A program made the translations under genes and the position numbers. A stretch of 64,000 bases of DNA from Candidatus Nitrosotalea bavarica (lineage in GTDB: Archaea; Thermoproteota; Nitrososphaeria; Nitrososphaerales; Nitrosopumilaceae), in assembly GCF_900167955.1 (NCBI RefSeq), contig NZ_FUYK01000009.1:1-64000 (forward strand), given 5' to 3'. A model generated the notes under the pieces. The model worked only from the letters and a program-made list of their open reading frames with translations, had not been told where the DNA came from and made no database searches. Positions 26,200-35,120 of the stretch are shown in pieces. Every line of letters starts with the position of its first letter. The stretch's first letter is position 1.

Positions 26200-27105
26200 A
26201 TGGACAAATTAGATATACAAATTCTTTCACATTTGCTCAATAATTGTAGAAAACCAGATCGTCAGATAGGCAGTGAGATTAGCATCTCAGGTGTTGCTGT
26301 CAAATCAAGAATACAAAAAATGATTCAAAATAAAATAATTGAAGAGTTTGCCTTGAAAATTGAACCACCTGTTTTGGGGTTTAGTGTTTTGTATTTTGTA
26401 GTAATTGGAAAAGAGATGGACCACATTTTAGATCAAATAAGATTGGTTGGAGAACCGTTTTATGTTGTTCCATGTGTTGGCGGAGTTACTGTTTGCAGTA
26501 TTGTGGTAAAAGAAGATCCTGCTAAAAAGATGGAGCTTGCTCAAAACTTGTTACGTGATGTTAGAGTGCTTAGCATATTTGAAGCAAAAAATCCAGATAT
26601 AAGATCAGATCTGACAAAAACAGATATTGAGATAATTGATATTTTACTAAAAGATCCAAGATTAAAGATAGAAATGATTGCAAAAAAATCCGGTTTTTCA
26701 ACAAAGACTATAGCCAGATCGCTTGAAAAATTACAAAATGATGAAGCGATACAATTTACGTTGATATACAATCCAAAAAACATGGGAGAGTTTATTCCAT
26801 TTGCAGTTTTGGTTGGAGTAAAAGGAGACATTAAAAAAACACTTGTAAAACTTGACAACGTATTTTCAGAATCATTTTTACAAAAGCCATTTGTGCACAT
26901 GAACCAGATTGTTCTATTCATGTATACAAATAATGTGTACAAGATGGATGATCTTGCTCAAAAGGTACATGAAATTGATGGTATACAGTCAGTTGATCTT
27001 TTCATGCCAAAGACTATAACATTTCCACAAAAATGGGCAAGAGATGCAATTGTACAAGCAAAGAAATCAAAGAGACTTCATCTTATGTCTGAGATACATT
27101 CATAA
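26200..27105 (+). CDS. Lrp/AsnC-like transcriptional regulator with two HTH domains
   Basis: The 301-residue protein begins with an AsnC-type winged helix (residues 1-45: MDKLDIQILSHLLNNCRKPD, then an HTH with VAVKSRIQKMI). It has a second similar one at about 142-190 (KTDIEIIDILLKDPRLKIEM, FSTKTIARSLEKL). Each is followed by a ligand-domain-like region. It may bind DNA at paired sites and regulate itself and the divergent MacB-like exporter. The effector is unknown. ATG 26200 is supported by a TATA box about 26 bp upstream. Confidence 0.8.
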   Translation: MDKLDIQILSHLLNNCRKPDRQIGSEISISGVAVKSRIQKMIQNKIIEEFALKIEPPVLGFSVLYFVVIGKEMDHILDQIRLVGEPFYVVPCVGGVTVCSIVVKEDPAKKMELAQNLLRDVRVLSIFEAKNPDIRSDLTKTDIEIIDILLKDPRLKIEMIAKKSGFSTKTIARSLEKLQNDEAIQFTLIYNPKNMGEFIPFAVLVGVKGDIKKTLVKLDNVFSESFLQKPFVHMNQIVLFMYTNNVYKMDDLAQKVHEIDGIQSVDLFMPKTITFPQKWARDAIVQAKKSKRLHLMSEIHS

Positions 27106-27129
27106 CATATTATTTTGTAATTTTATAAA

Positions 27130-27642
27130 ATGAGAAAAAATGTCTTCAAAGGAAGAGTTCTCTCACTGAGTCTTTACACTTTATCCATCAATAAACGTAA
27201 AGTTACAAGAGAGGTAATAGAGCATCCAGGTGCAGCTGCAATACTTGCCATCGAGGATGGTAAATTACTACTTGTAAGACAGCATAGATTTCCGCATGGA
27301 TATGTACTTGAAATTCCCGCAGGAACACTGGAAAAGGGAGAAAAACCCCTAAAGTGTGCCTATAGAGAACTTCGTGAGGAGACAGGATATACGGCAAAGA
27401 AGATGACCCCTTTGATCAAGTACTATCCTTCAATTGGTTACAATACAGAAATCATCCATTGTTACGTTGCATCAGGAATCAAAAAAGTTGGCAGTCTGCA
27501 GCTTGATCATGATGAAATAATGTCTATGGTTAAGATTGATTTCAAAAAAGTAATCAGGATGATAATGTCTGGAAAAATTACCGACTCAAAGACAATATGT
27601 GCTGTCTTGACATATGCAATAAAGAAAAAATATCAAGTATAA
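27130..27642 (+). CDS. Nudix hydrolase, ADP-ribose pyrophosphatase-like
   Basis: The 170-residue enzyme has a complete Nudix box at residues 65-87 (G-x5-E-x7-REL-x-EE-x-GY). The AILAIEDGKLLLVRQHRFPHG and ITDSKTICAVL features resemble NudF ADP-ribose pyrophosphatases. It would cleave ADP-ribose or a similar nucleoside diphosphate derivative. It overlaps the convergent PhoU-like gene by 10 nt. Confidence 0.88.
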   Translation: MRKNVFKGRVLSLSLYTLSINKRKVTREVIEHPGAAAILAIEDGKLLLVRQHRFPHGYVLEIPAGTLEKGEKPLKCAYRELREETGYTAKKMTPLIKYYPSIGYNTEIIHCYVASGIKKVGSLQLDHDEIMSMVKIDFKKVIRMIMSGKITDSKTICAVLTYAIKKKYQV

Positions 27643-28610
27643 ACTGGCTTTACTAAGTCTGCAACATCTGCCCAACATCTTGACAATTTTTCAAATGTAA
27701 ATACAAGATTTATCAATTGCATTGATCCTTGCTTTTTTGGATCAAGTACTGATCTAACACTTGAGATCTTTTTTTGATAATTTCTATAAAGTGTTATTGC
27801 CTCAATTGCAAGCTTTCTATTGTTTTCAATAAATGATGTAATTGATTTTTCGTGGACATCTTCTATCTCAGTTGCAACATTATAGAGTTTCTTCATATCA
27901 GTTTTTGGTATTGCCAACTCTGAGATAGAATGTGCTAGTTCAATAATTGTATCACCAGCAGTCTCTAACAAGTTTGCAGCTACTCTATAGTCTAGAATAT
28001 CTATATTTCCCAAATTTAGTGCAGTGGCAAGTTTCTTATCAACCATTGCACTTCGAATTAATCTTACAAGCAAAAAATATTGTCTGTCAATTTCATCATC
28101 TCTGCTTGACATTGTTTGTAATACTGACTTGTCATCTGATATAAGACAGGATATTGTATCACGAAACATTCCAAGAACAATTGAGCTCATTCTCTTTAGG
28201 ATTTTATCTGGACTCAGTGTTGTTGCATCTAATAGAAATTGTACATTTACATTTGATGCGTCCTCTTCAACTATCTCCATTCCAACAAGTCTGCGCATTA
28301 ATCTTCGAATCTTTTCTCTGTCTTCGACTGAGATTGATGATTTTCCTTTTATCTTGATTATATCGTAACCGATTAGATACGCACCTGTAACATATGCACT
28401 GATATTTTCTTGTTTTGAAACGGGGTATTCTATTACAACTTCATTTGGGGGTCTGCTACCACCAGTTGGAGTAATTGAGACACTGTTGGTTCCGGTTTCA
28501 ATCTCGACCTCATCACTTTTTTCAAGTTTGTTTGCTTGAACCCACTCTATTGGGAGAGATACTAGTATGCTACTTCCTATCCTTTGCAGGCGTCGAATGA
28601 ATTTAGTCAA
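27633..28610 (-). CDS. AbrB/PhoU-domain phosphate regulator-like protein
   Basis: The 325-residue product has an N-terminal AbrB/SpoVT swapped-hairpin DNA-binding domain (residues 1-48: RRLQRIGSSILVSLPIEWV) and a helical PhoU-type domain (about 110-320). Archaeal proteins of this build are thought to control phosphate uptake genes, but none are seen nearby. The start is TTG 28610, with an AT-rich TATA element at about 28621-28634. Confidence 0.83.
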   Translation of the reverse strand: MTKFIRRLQRIGSSILVSLPIEWVQANKLEKSDEVEIETGTNSVSITPTGGSRPPNEVVIEYPVSKQENISAYVTGAYLIGYDIIKIKGKSSISVEDREKIRRLMRRLVGMEIVEEDASNVNVQFLLDATTLSPDKILKRMSSIVLGMFRDTISCLISDDKSVLQTMSSRDDEIDRQYFLLVRLIRSAMVDKKLATALNLGNIDILDYRVAANLLETAGDTIIELAHSISELAIPKTDMKKLYNVATEIEDVHEKSITSFIENNRKLAIEAITLYRNYQKKISSVRSVLDPKKQGSMQLINLVFTFEKLSRCWADVADLVKPVYT

Positions 28611-28672
28611 TTTATACTAATTTATATTATTTAATGATCATTTTTATATTTTTTCACTAGTTTAAGCTAGCT

Positions 28673-29557
28673 ATGCAAGCAGTAGCTTTTGCACCAGGCC
28701 ATATCACAGGATTTTTCAAGGCAGAAGTAGAACCAAGAGAGCCTGAGCAAAAAGGCTCAATCGGTGCAGGATTTTGTATCAAAGAAGGTGTAACTACAAA
28801 GGTAAAGGTGACAAGCTCTGACAAACCAGGATTTAAGATTACAGTTATTGGTTACAAGTCAGATAACACTCAAGTTTCAGAATTTGTTGTAAAGGAATTT
28901 TTTAAAATTATAAAAGGAAAGTATTTTTTAGATATTGAGCATTACACCACAATTCCAGTGGGTTATGGTCTTGGCTCAAGTGGTGCTGTTGCACTAAGTT
29001 TGGCATTTGCATTAAACAAGGCACTTGGAACAAATCTATCCAGAACAAAGATAGGTCAGATTGCACATAATGCAGAAATTTACTGTAAGACAGGTCTTGG
29101 AACAGTATTATCGTCATATCATGGAGGATTTGAAATTAGAACAAAACATGGAGCTCCAGGAATTGGAAGCCTACAAAAAATTCACACAGATCATTCTGCA
29201 ATTGTAATTTGCTTTTCTCCAATATCAACAAAACAATTTATCAAGACTGAACTCTCCAAGATAAATGGTCTAGGGGGGAAAATGGTTACAAAATTATTAA
29301 AATCAAGAGATCAAATGGAATTTTTGGACATGTCACTTGAATTTGCAAAGTATGTTGATGTCATTACACCACAAATGCAGCAAGTAATTGATGACTTATC
29401 ACGAAACGGATTCAAGTCCGGAGTTGCAATGTTTGGAGAGACTATCTTTACATTAGTCCCAAAAACAAAAGAATCTCAAGTAATAAAAATTTTAGAAAAA
29501 TATGATGGAATGATAATCAAGACAGAGATAGACAAGAGTGGAGCTAGAGTCTCCTAG
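28673..29557 (+). CDS. Pantoate kinase (GHMP family)
   Basis: This 294-residue GHMP-kinase protein phosphorylates pantoate in the archaeal route to CoA. It shows GHITGFF near the start and the ATP-binding PVGYGLGSSGAVALSLA motif. The next gene encodes its pathway partner phosphopantothenate synthetase and the two overlap by 1 nt (TAGTG), which strongly supports the assignment. A TATA element (about 28641-28650) lies about 26 bp before ATG 28673. Confidence 0.9.
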   Translation: MQAVAFAPGHITGFFKAEVEPREPEQKGSIGAGFCIKEGVTTKVKVTSSDKPGFKITVIGYKSDNTQVSEFVVKEFFKIIKGKYFLDIEHYTTIPVGYGLGSSGAVALSLAFALNKALGTNLSRTKIGQIAHNAEIYCKTGLGTVLSSYHGGFEIRTKHGAPGIGSLQKIHTDHSAIVICFSPISTKQFIKTELSKINGLGGKMVTKLLKSRDQMEFLDMSLEFAKYVDVITPQMQQVIDDLSRNGFKSGVAMFGETIFTLVPKTKESQVIKILEKYDGMIIKTEIDKSGARVS

Positions 29558-30303
29558 TGTTAATTCCAAAAACACATCCTAGGGCTGCATCCTTGCATAT
29601 CAGAGAAAAGCTTGTCCAAGGGTTTAGAGACGGTCTGGTTGTAGAAGAAGGCCTTTTGGCTCATGGAAGGGGTGAGATGTTTGATTATCTCATTGGAGAA
29701 AAGACTACAAAGACTTCTCACAAGGCAATCAAGGCTGCAGCAATAGCACTTGTCATGGCTAAATTGCCTGTAATATCAGTAAATGGTAACCTTGCTGCAC
29801 TCTGTACAAAGGAGATAGTAGAACTATCAAAAGTTACAGGCGCAAAAATTGAGATAAATCTGTTTTATGCAAGTGAGAAACGAAAAAAGATCATAGCCCA
29901 GTACTTGAAAAAAAATGGCGCTAAAGAAATATTGGGAATTGATACTAAATTTTCAAAGAGTATTACTAAACTTGACAGTGCAAGAAGAATTGTAGATAAA
30001 TGCGGAATATTTTCTGCAGATGTAGTACTTGTACCATTGGAAGATGGCGATAGAACAATTGCATTAAAGAAATTTGGAAAAAAAGTAATTACATTTGATC
30101 TGAATCCAATGTCACGAACTGCACAGACTGCAGATATCACAATTGTAGATAATGTCATACGAGGGATGAAAATACTAATTGATACTTGTAAAAAATTATC
30201 AAAAGAAGATCTGGAAAAGAAGCCAAAGTTTGACAATAAAAAGAACTTGAAAAAATCAATTCTCATCATAAGAAAAAACTTGAGGAAAATGGCCAATGCC
30301 TAA
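29557..30303 (+). CDS. 4-phosphopantoate-beta-alanine ligase (phosphopantothenate synthetase)
   Basis: This 248-residue member of the COG1701 family joins phosphopantoate to beta-alanine with ATP in archaea. It contains the typical REKLVQGFRDGLVVEEGLLAHGRGE and FDLNPMSRTAQTADITIVDN segments. The GTG start at 29557 overlaps the pantoate kinase stop, and its own end overlaps panB. Beta-alanine must come from elsewhere; no source gene is in the window. Confidence 0.9.
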   Translation: MLIPKTHPRAASLHIREKLVQGFRDGLVVEEGLLAHGRGEMFDYLIGEKTTKTSHKAIKAAAIALVMAKLPVISVNGNLAALCTKEIVELSKVTGAKIEINLFYASEKRKKIIAQYLKKNGAKEILGIDTKFSKSITKLDSARRIVDKCGIFSADVVLVPLEDGDRTIALKKFGKKVITFDLNPMSRTAQTADITIVDNVIRGMKILIDTCKKLSKEDLEKKPKFDNKKNLKKSILIIRKNLRKMANA

Positions 30304-31129
30304 ATCTGTAAGAGATATTTTATTGATGAAAAATTCTAAAAAGATCACTGTTATCACCGCATATGATTATACCATGTCCCAACTTTGTGACAAAGCTGGA
30401 GTTGACATGTTACTTGTAGGTGATAGTGCCGGAATGGTGATGTTAGGATATGACAATACAATTCCTGTTACAATGGATCAGATGTGTCTTTTTACAGAAG
30501 CAGTTGCAAGAGGAAGACAGAATGCTCTTGTTATTGCAGACATGCCTTTCATGTCATACCAATCCAGTAAATCACAGGCAATTGAAAATGCTGGTAAATT
30601 AATCAAGTCAGGGGCAGATGCAGTAAAGCTTGAGGGCGGAGTTGAGATTAAAGATACAATACATGCAATTGTTGAGATTGGAATTCCTGTAATGGGACAT
30701 ATTGGATTTCAGCCTCAAACTACAACATTGCAAGAAGGCTATAGGATTCAGGCAAAGACAAAAGATGCTGCAGTTAGACTAATTGAATCTGCCAAAGCCC
30801 TTGAAGAGGCAGGCGTATTCAGTATAGCACTTGAGATGGTAACAAAGGAGGTCTCAAAGATTATTTCAAGTTCTATTAGAATTCCAACAATTGGTATTGG
30901 TTCTGGACCTGATTGTGATGGACAAGTGCTTGTAGTTCATGATGTTTTGGGCTTGTATGAAAAAATAAAACCAAAGTTTGCAAAAAGATATCTCGAGTTA
31001 TCTTTAGACATTGTAAAAGCTGTCGAGTCTTACAAAAATGATGTAGTGTCAGGCAAGTTTCCTGGTATAGAACACTCTTTTTTCATGGATAAATCTGAAC
31101 TGGAGAGGCTGAAAAAAGAACTTGTCTAA
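30296..31129 (+). CDS. panB: 3-methyl-2-oxobutanoate hydroxymethyltransferase
   Basis: The 277-residue enzyme makes ketopantoate from oxoisovalerate and methylene-tetrahydropterin. Metal-site motifs VGDSAGMVMLG and IADMPFMSYQ are intact, as is KLEGG and the HIGFQPQ segment. It lies in the CoA operon, overlapping both neighbours (8 nt on each side). Ketopantoate reductase, needed to give pantoate, is not in the window. Confidence 0.95.
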   Translation: MPKSVRDILLMKNSKKITVITAYDYTMSQLCDKAGVDMLLVGDSAGMVMLGYDNTIPVTMDQMCLFTEAVARGRQNALVIADMPFMSYQSSKSQAIENAGKLIKSGADAVKLEGGVEIKDTIHAIVEIGIPVMGHIGFQPQTTTLQEGYRIQAKTKDAAVRLIESAKALEEAGVFSIALEMVTKEVSKIISSSIRIPTIGIGSGPDCDGQVLVVHDVLGLYEKIKPKFAKRYLELSLDIVKAVESYKNDVVSGKFPGIEHSFFMDKSELERLKKELV

Positions 31130-32357
31130 AAAACATCCTTCTTTAGATATAGTAGGATCTGATGGTACTGAGCTTGTAGGAAAGAAAATTATTTTGTGCA
31201 TATCAGGAAGTGTTGCAGCATACAAGTCAATTGAACTAGCTAGATTGCTGATGCGACATGGAGCAGATGTTACTTGTGTTGCAAGTAAAGCTGCAACTGA
31301 CTTGATAAAACCAAGCTACTTCAAATGGGCAACAGGAAATGAAGTAATTACAAAATTAACTGGAGATTTGGAGCACATCAAGGTTGCAGATTACAAACAG
31401 TCTGATTGTATAGTAGTATACCCATGTACTGCAAATACACTTGGCAAATTAGCAAATGGAATTGATGATACTCCAATCTCTACCGTGTTAAGTGTTGGAT
31501 TGGGTTCCAAGATTCCAATTGTCATAGGACTTGCAATGCATCAGGCAATGTATGAAAATCCTGCAGTTGTAAAAAATATTGAATTTCTAAAAAATAAAGT
31601 TGATTTTATTTCTCCAAACTTTGTTGAGGGAAAAGCAAAAGTTGCAGAACCTGAAGAGATACTTGATTATACGTTACAAAAGTTTGGTTCCTCATCTGTT
31701 CTCAAGGGGAAAAAAGTGCTCATCACTGCAGGTCCTACCATAGAGTATATCGATCCTGTGAGAGTTATAACAAATCAAAGTACTGGTAAGACCGGAGTAT
31801 TACTTGCATCAGAATTTGTCTCAGCTGGCTCCAAGGTCACTATAATTTATGGCCCTGGAATAGAGATTCCACCAAAAGGTGCCAAGGTAATACGAGTAGA
31901 GACCAGTTCTGAAATGAGTAATGCGTTAAAAAAAGAGCTACGACAGAAATTTGATATTGTGATACTTGCAGCAGCTGCATCTGACTATACACCAGAAAAT
32001 CCAAGCAAAACTAAACTTGACAGTGATCTTCTTAGAATTTCTTTGAAACTAAAAAGAGTACCCAAGATGATTAATGATATAAAAAAAATTCAGAATAATG
32101 TTTTTCTTGTAGGATTTAAGGCAGAAGCTAATGTTTCAAAAAGAGATCTGATAGAAAAATCAAGAGAGAAAATTACACAATCAGGTTGTGATCTTGTTAT
32201 TGCAAATGACATTGGTACAAGACGATACAAGAAAAATCCTGATTACAATAATGTGATAGCTGTTAATTCAAAAACTGCTACTGAATCAGGATGGAAGAGT
32301 AAATCAAAAATTGTGAAATTCATAAGAAATAAAATAGAAAAACAAATTTCATACTAA
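31122..32357 (+). CDS. coaBC: Bifunctional phosphopantothenoylcysteine decarboxylase/ligase
   Basis: The 411-residue fusion has an N-terminal flavoprotein CoaC domain (residues 20-195; SGSVAAYKSIELARLL and the ANT motif in PCTANTLGKLANG) and a C-terminal CoaB ligase domain (200-405; TAGPTIEYIDPVRVITNQSTG and AAAASDYTP). It converts phosphopantothenate to phosphopantetheine. It starts at TTG 31122, overlapping panB, and closes the operon. Confidence 0.94.
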   Translation: MSKKHPSLDIVGSDGTELVGKKIILCISGSVAAYKSIELARLLMRHGADVTCVASKAATDLIKPSYFKWATGNEVITKLTGDLEHIKVADYKQSDCIVVYPCTANTLGKLANGIDDTPISTVLSVGLGSKIPIVIGLAMHQAMYENPAVVKNIEFLKNKVDFISPNFVEGKAKVAEPEEILDYTLQKFGSSSVLKGKKVLITAGPTIEYIDPVRVITNQSTGKTGVLLASEFVSAGSKVTIIYGPGIEIPPKGAKVIRVETSSEMSNALKKELRQKFDIVILAAAASDYTPENPSKTKLDSDLLRISLKLKRVPKMINDIKKIQNNVFLVGFKAEANVSKRDLIEKSREKITQSGCDLVIANDIGTRRYKKNPDYNNVIAVNSKTATESGWKSKSKIVKFIRNKIEKQISY

Positions 32358-32587
32358 AGATCATATTGTAAAGGCCTAATTAGTTTAAACTTTCCATCTG
32401 GATCCATTTCAAATAATTGAGAAGTTTCACTTGGATTATCTTGTCTATGCTTTGACAAAAATACCATACAGGTATATTTATTCAAATATGGACATGCCTT
32501 GATGAGATCATTTAAAGAAAAAGGTTCCATTAACTTGTCTGCCTTTATTGCCCTAACAATTGTTCTATAAATAACATGTACTGCCAT
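32354..32587 (-). CDS. Small conserved protein of unknown function
   Basis: The 77-residue soluble protein (from ATG 32587, MAVHVIYRTIV) is rich in helix with a possible winged-helix-like end (FSLNDLIKACPYL, NKYTCMVFLSKHR, MDPDGKFKLIRPL). It overlaps the end of coaBC on the other strand by 4 nt. A start at 32602 is possible. No family is recognised. Confidence 0.55.
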   Translation of the reverse strand: MAVHVIYRTIVRAIKADKLMEPFSLNDLIKACPYLNKYTCMVFLSKHRQDNPSETSQLFEMDPDGKFKLIRPLQYDL

Positions 32588-32628
32588 AGTATTCAGATAC
32601 ACTAAGTACTGTTTGAATATTGTCCTAG

Positions 32629-33690
32629 TTAGATTACAATCAATTCTTTTGTAAACTTGTGCATAACTTCGACCTTGTTTCCAACTATAACAGAATCTTC
32701 GATTCTTACACCAAACTTTCGTGGAATGTATATTCCAGGTTCTACAGTTACTGTCATGTTTTTCAATAATACAGCTTTGCTTGATGGACCAAGATTTGGA
32801 AGTTCATGTACCTCAAGTCCGATACCATGACCTGTGGAGTGGATAAAATATTTTCCATACTTTTTCTTTTCAATTACTTGTCTACAAGCATCATCTACAG
32901 ATTTGCAGGACATATTTGGTCTGACAGCTTTTAGTCCGGCTTCTTGTGATCGTCGTACAATCTCATAGACTTTTTTTGCTTCTGCTGATACTGAGCCAAG
33001 ACCAAATGTTCTAGTTGCATCAGAGACATATCCTTTGTATCGTAAAGTAAGATCAACTACAATCATGTCACCGCTTTTGAATTTTCGATCAGTTACTTGT
33101 GCATGCGGTAAAGAACCATTTGGACCACCTGCAATAATCAACGGATGTAGTGTTGATTTGTAACCAGTAGAAAACATTCCTCTCTCCATTGCATATTGCA
33201 TCAATATGGTTTGAAGTTGAGCCTCTGACTGGCCTATCATCAATTCATCTACACACATCTCGTACATTTCATCTAGTATCGAAGATGCCTTTAGTAATAG
33301 AGCAATCTCTTGCAAGTCTTTTACTTGTCTTGCACGATAAAATGGATCAGTTGAAGAACGCACCGAAGTAAGGGATCTCTTTAGGCTCTCTACTATGTTG
33401 TAACTGTCGCTGTCTGTACACACCTTTCTATCCCTTAGCATTTTGACAAGTGTAGCAAGAGAGCCCTTTCCACGCTCAGACTTGACTACATCACAACTGG
33501 TAGATTCGTCCTTTGCACGTCCCATCTCAAGCTCTGGGGAGACAATAGTACAGCCAGTTTTATCCAATATTCCAATTGCTTCGCCCCAAAATCCAGTCAT
33601 GTAAAATAGATTTTCAGGCTCAAAGGCAACTAACGTATCACATCCCATATCATTACAATATTTTAGCAGATTCTTTCTGCGTTGATTCAA
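32629..33690 (-). CDS. pepQ: Xaa-Pro aminopeptidase/dipeptidase (M24 family)
   Basis: The 353-residue metallopeptidase has an N-terminal creatinase-type domain (1-120) and the pita-bread catalytic domain with all five metal ligands: Asp in VVDLTLRYKGYVSDATR, His in HSTGHGIGLEVHE, and Glu in VTVEPGIYIP and GVRIEDSVIV. It cleaves peptides before proline. The start is TTG 33690, with an AT-rich element about 26 bp upstream. Confidence 0.9.
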   Translation of the reverse strand: MNQRRKNLLKYCNDMGCDTLVAFEPENLFYMTGFWGEAIGILDKTGCTIVSPELEMGRAKDESTSCDVVKSERGKGSLATLVKMLRDRKVCTDSDSYNIVESLKRSLTSVRSSTDPFYRARQVKDLQEIALLLKASSILDEMYEMCVDELMIGQSEAQLQTILMQYAMERGMFSTGYKSTLHPLIIAGGPNGSLPHAQVTDRKFKSGDMIVVDLTLRYKGYVSDATRTFGLGSVSAEAKKVYEIVRRSQEAGLKAVRPNMSCKSVDDACRQVIEKKKYGKYFIHSTGHGIGLEVHELPNLGPSSKAVLLKNMTVTVEPGIYIPRKFGVRIEDSVIVGNKVEVMHKFTKELIVI

Positions 33691-33722
33691 TACAACAATT
33701 CAAACCCTTTACTATTTTACAT

Positions 33723-34769
33723 TTGCTGGAAGGTTTAGATATTGGAAAAAGGCTTTCTGGATTTGTGGAAGAGAGAAAGAAAGTTGTAGCATTACTATCA
33801 GGAGGACTTGACAGTAGACTAGCGGTAAAAATGATGCAAAATCAAGGATTTGATGTTACTGCTGTTGCAATAAAAACTCCGTTTTGCGATTTTGATTGTG
33901 GAAGAGGTTGTGGATTTGAAATTAGAGAGACTGCAGACTCACTAGGTGTTGATCTAAAAACTGTATATCTTGGCGATGACTATATCGAGATGTTAAAAAA
34001 TCCAAAGCATGGTTTTGGTTCCGGCATGAATCCATGCATTGATTGTAGATCAATGATGTTCAAGGCTGGTAAAAAAGTAATGGATGACATTGGTGCAGAA
34101 TTTATCATATCAGGTGAAGTTCTTGGTCAAAGACCAATGAGTCAATTTGCTCCAGCACTGAAAACAATAGAAAAAGAATCTGGACTAGAAGGAATCATAG
34201 TAAGACCGCTTTCTGCCGCATTGTTACCACCAACACAGCCTGAAATTGATGGAATAATAAAAAGAGAAAATCTTGGAATGATCCGTGGACGTTCAAGAAA
34301 GGAACAATTGAAGATGGCAAAAGAATTTGGTTTTGACAATCCACCAAATGCAGGTGGTGGATGTTTGTTAACTGATCCAGCATTTGCAATTAGAGCAAAA
34401 GATCTTTTCTATCATATTGAGACACCAACAACAAATGATATTGATCTTCTAAAGATTGGAAGACATTTTAGATTTGATGAAAAAACAAAATTAATTGTTG
34501 GAAGACACAAGGATGAAAATGAAATGCTAAAAGCTCTTGCATTACATGGTGATGTTTTGTTTGATACAAAGGATCATGTTGGTCCAATCTCAATGCTGCG
34601 TGGCGAGGATTCCCAGAAAAATCTCAAATTAGCTGCAGCTATCACATTACGATATTCTGATGCACCAAAGGACTTGGCATGCATAGTACTAACAGAAAAG
34701 AATGATACAAAATCAGAGATTTCTACTACCTCAGTTGCAGAATCAGAATACCTCCAGTATAGAATTTAG
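33723..34769 (+). CDS. PP-loop ATPase with NFACT-R-like C-terminus, probable tRNA sulfur modification
   Basis: The protein has a PP-loop near its N-terminus (ALLSGGLDSRLAVKMM), Cys pairs CDFDCGRGC and CIDC, and RPLSAALLPPT, like ThiI/MnmA-type tRNA thiolases. The C-terminal part (GRHFRF, GRHKDENEML, DHVGPISMLRG) resembles the NFACT-R/DUF814 domain. It probably thiolates tRNA. The start is uncertain: TTG 33723 or GTG 33765; anything longer is antisense to pepQ. Confidence 0.78.
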   Translation: MLEGLDIGKRLSGFVEERKKVVALLSGGLDSRLAVKMMQNQGFDVTAVAIKTPFCDFDCGRGCGFEIRETADSLGVDLKTVYLGDDYIEMLKNPKHGFGSGMNPCIDCRSMMFKAGKKVMDDIGAEFIISGEVLGQRPMSQFAPALKTIEKESGLEGIIVRPLSAALLPPTQPEIDGIIKRENLGMIRGRSRKEQLKMAKEFGFDNPPNAGGGCLLTDPAFAIRAKDLFYHIETPTTNDIDLLKIGRHFRFDEKTKLIVGRHKDENEMLKALALHGDVLFDTKDHVGPISMLRGEDSQKNLKLAAAITLRYSDAPKDLACIVLTEKNDTKSEISTTSVAESEYLQYRI

Positions 34770-34841
34770 TCATGCAACGTAATCTGTGAATTGCATTTGA
34801 CTGCAAAGACTTTTTGAGGGAGTTGATCGCTTACAAATGGT

Positions 34842-35120
34842 ATGCAGACACAAAAGGCTCCCACTTACCTCAAGGCAATAACTTTGAGGGATTATAGTGA
34901 TGTTCACAGTGTAAAAGAGGATATCAAAAAGGGAATGATTTTAGTTCTTAGGGTAACCCCACTTGCACAAAAAAATGTGGATGAGCTTAGAAAGGCAGTA
35001 GAAGAGATCTACAATATTGCAAAAAATGCAGATGCAGATATTGCAAGACTTGGCGAAGAAAGGATCATTGTTACTCCATCTGGAGTAAAGATCTGGAGAG
35101 CCGAGTACGATCTAAAGTAG
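34842..35120 (+). CDS. sepF: Archaeal SepF-like cell division protein
   Basis: The 92-residue protein covers the SepF core: YLKAITLRDYSDVHSVKEDI, ILVLRVTPLAQKNVDELRKAVEEI and the final RIIVTPSGVKIWR. SepF anchors FtsZ in archaea that have FtsZ. An in-frame TGA lies six codons upstream of ATG 34842, so the N-terminal membrane-targeting tail must be very short. It converges with aCPSF1 with a 9-nt overlap. Confidence 0.82.
   Translation: MQTQKAPTYLKAITLRDYSDVHSVKEDIKKGMILVLRVTPLAQKNVDELRKAVEEIYNIAKNADADIARLGEERIIVTPSGVKIWRAEYDLK

Noticed and set aside
33576-33722. N-terminal extension of the PP-loop ATPase
   Set aside because: Antisense to the pepQ N-terminus and unlike PP-loop proteins.
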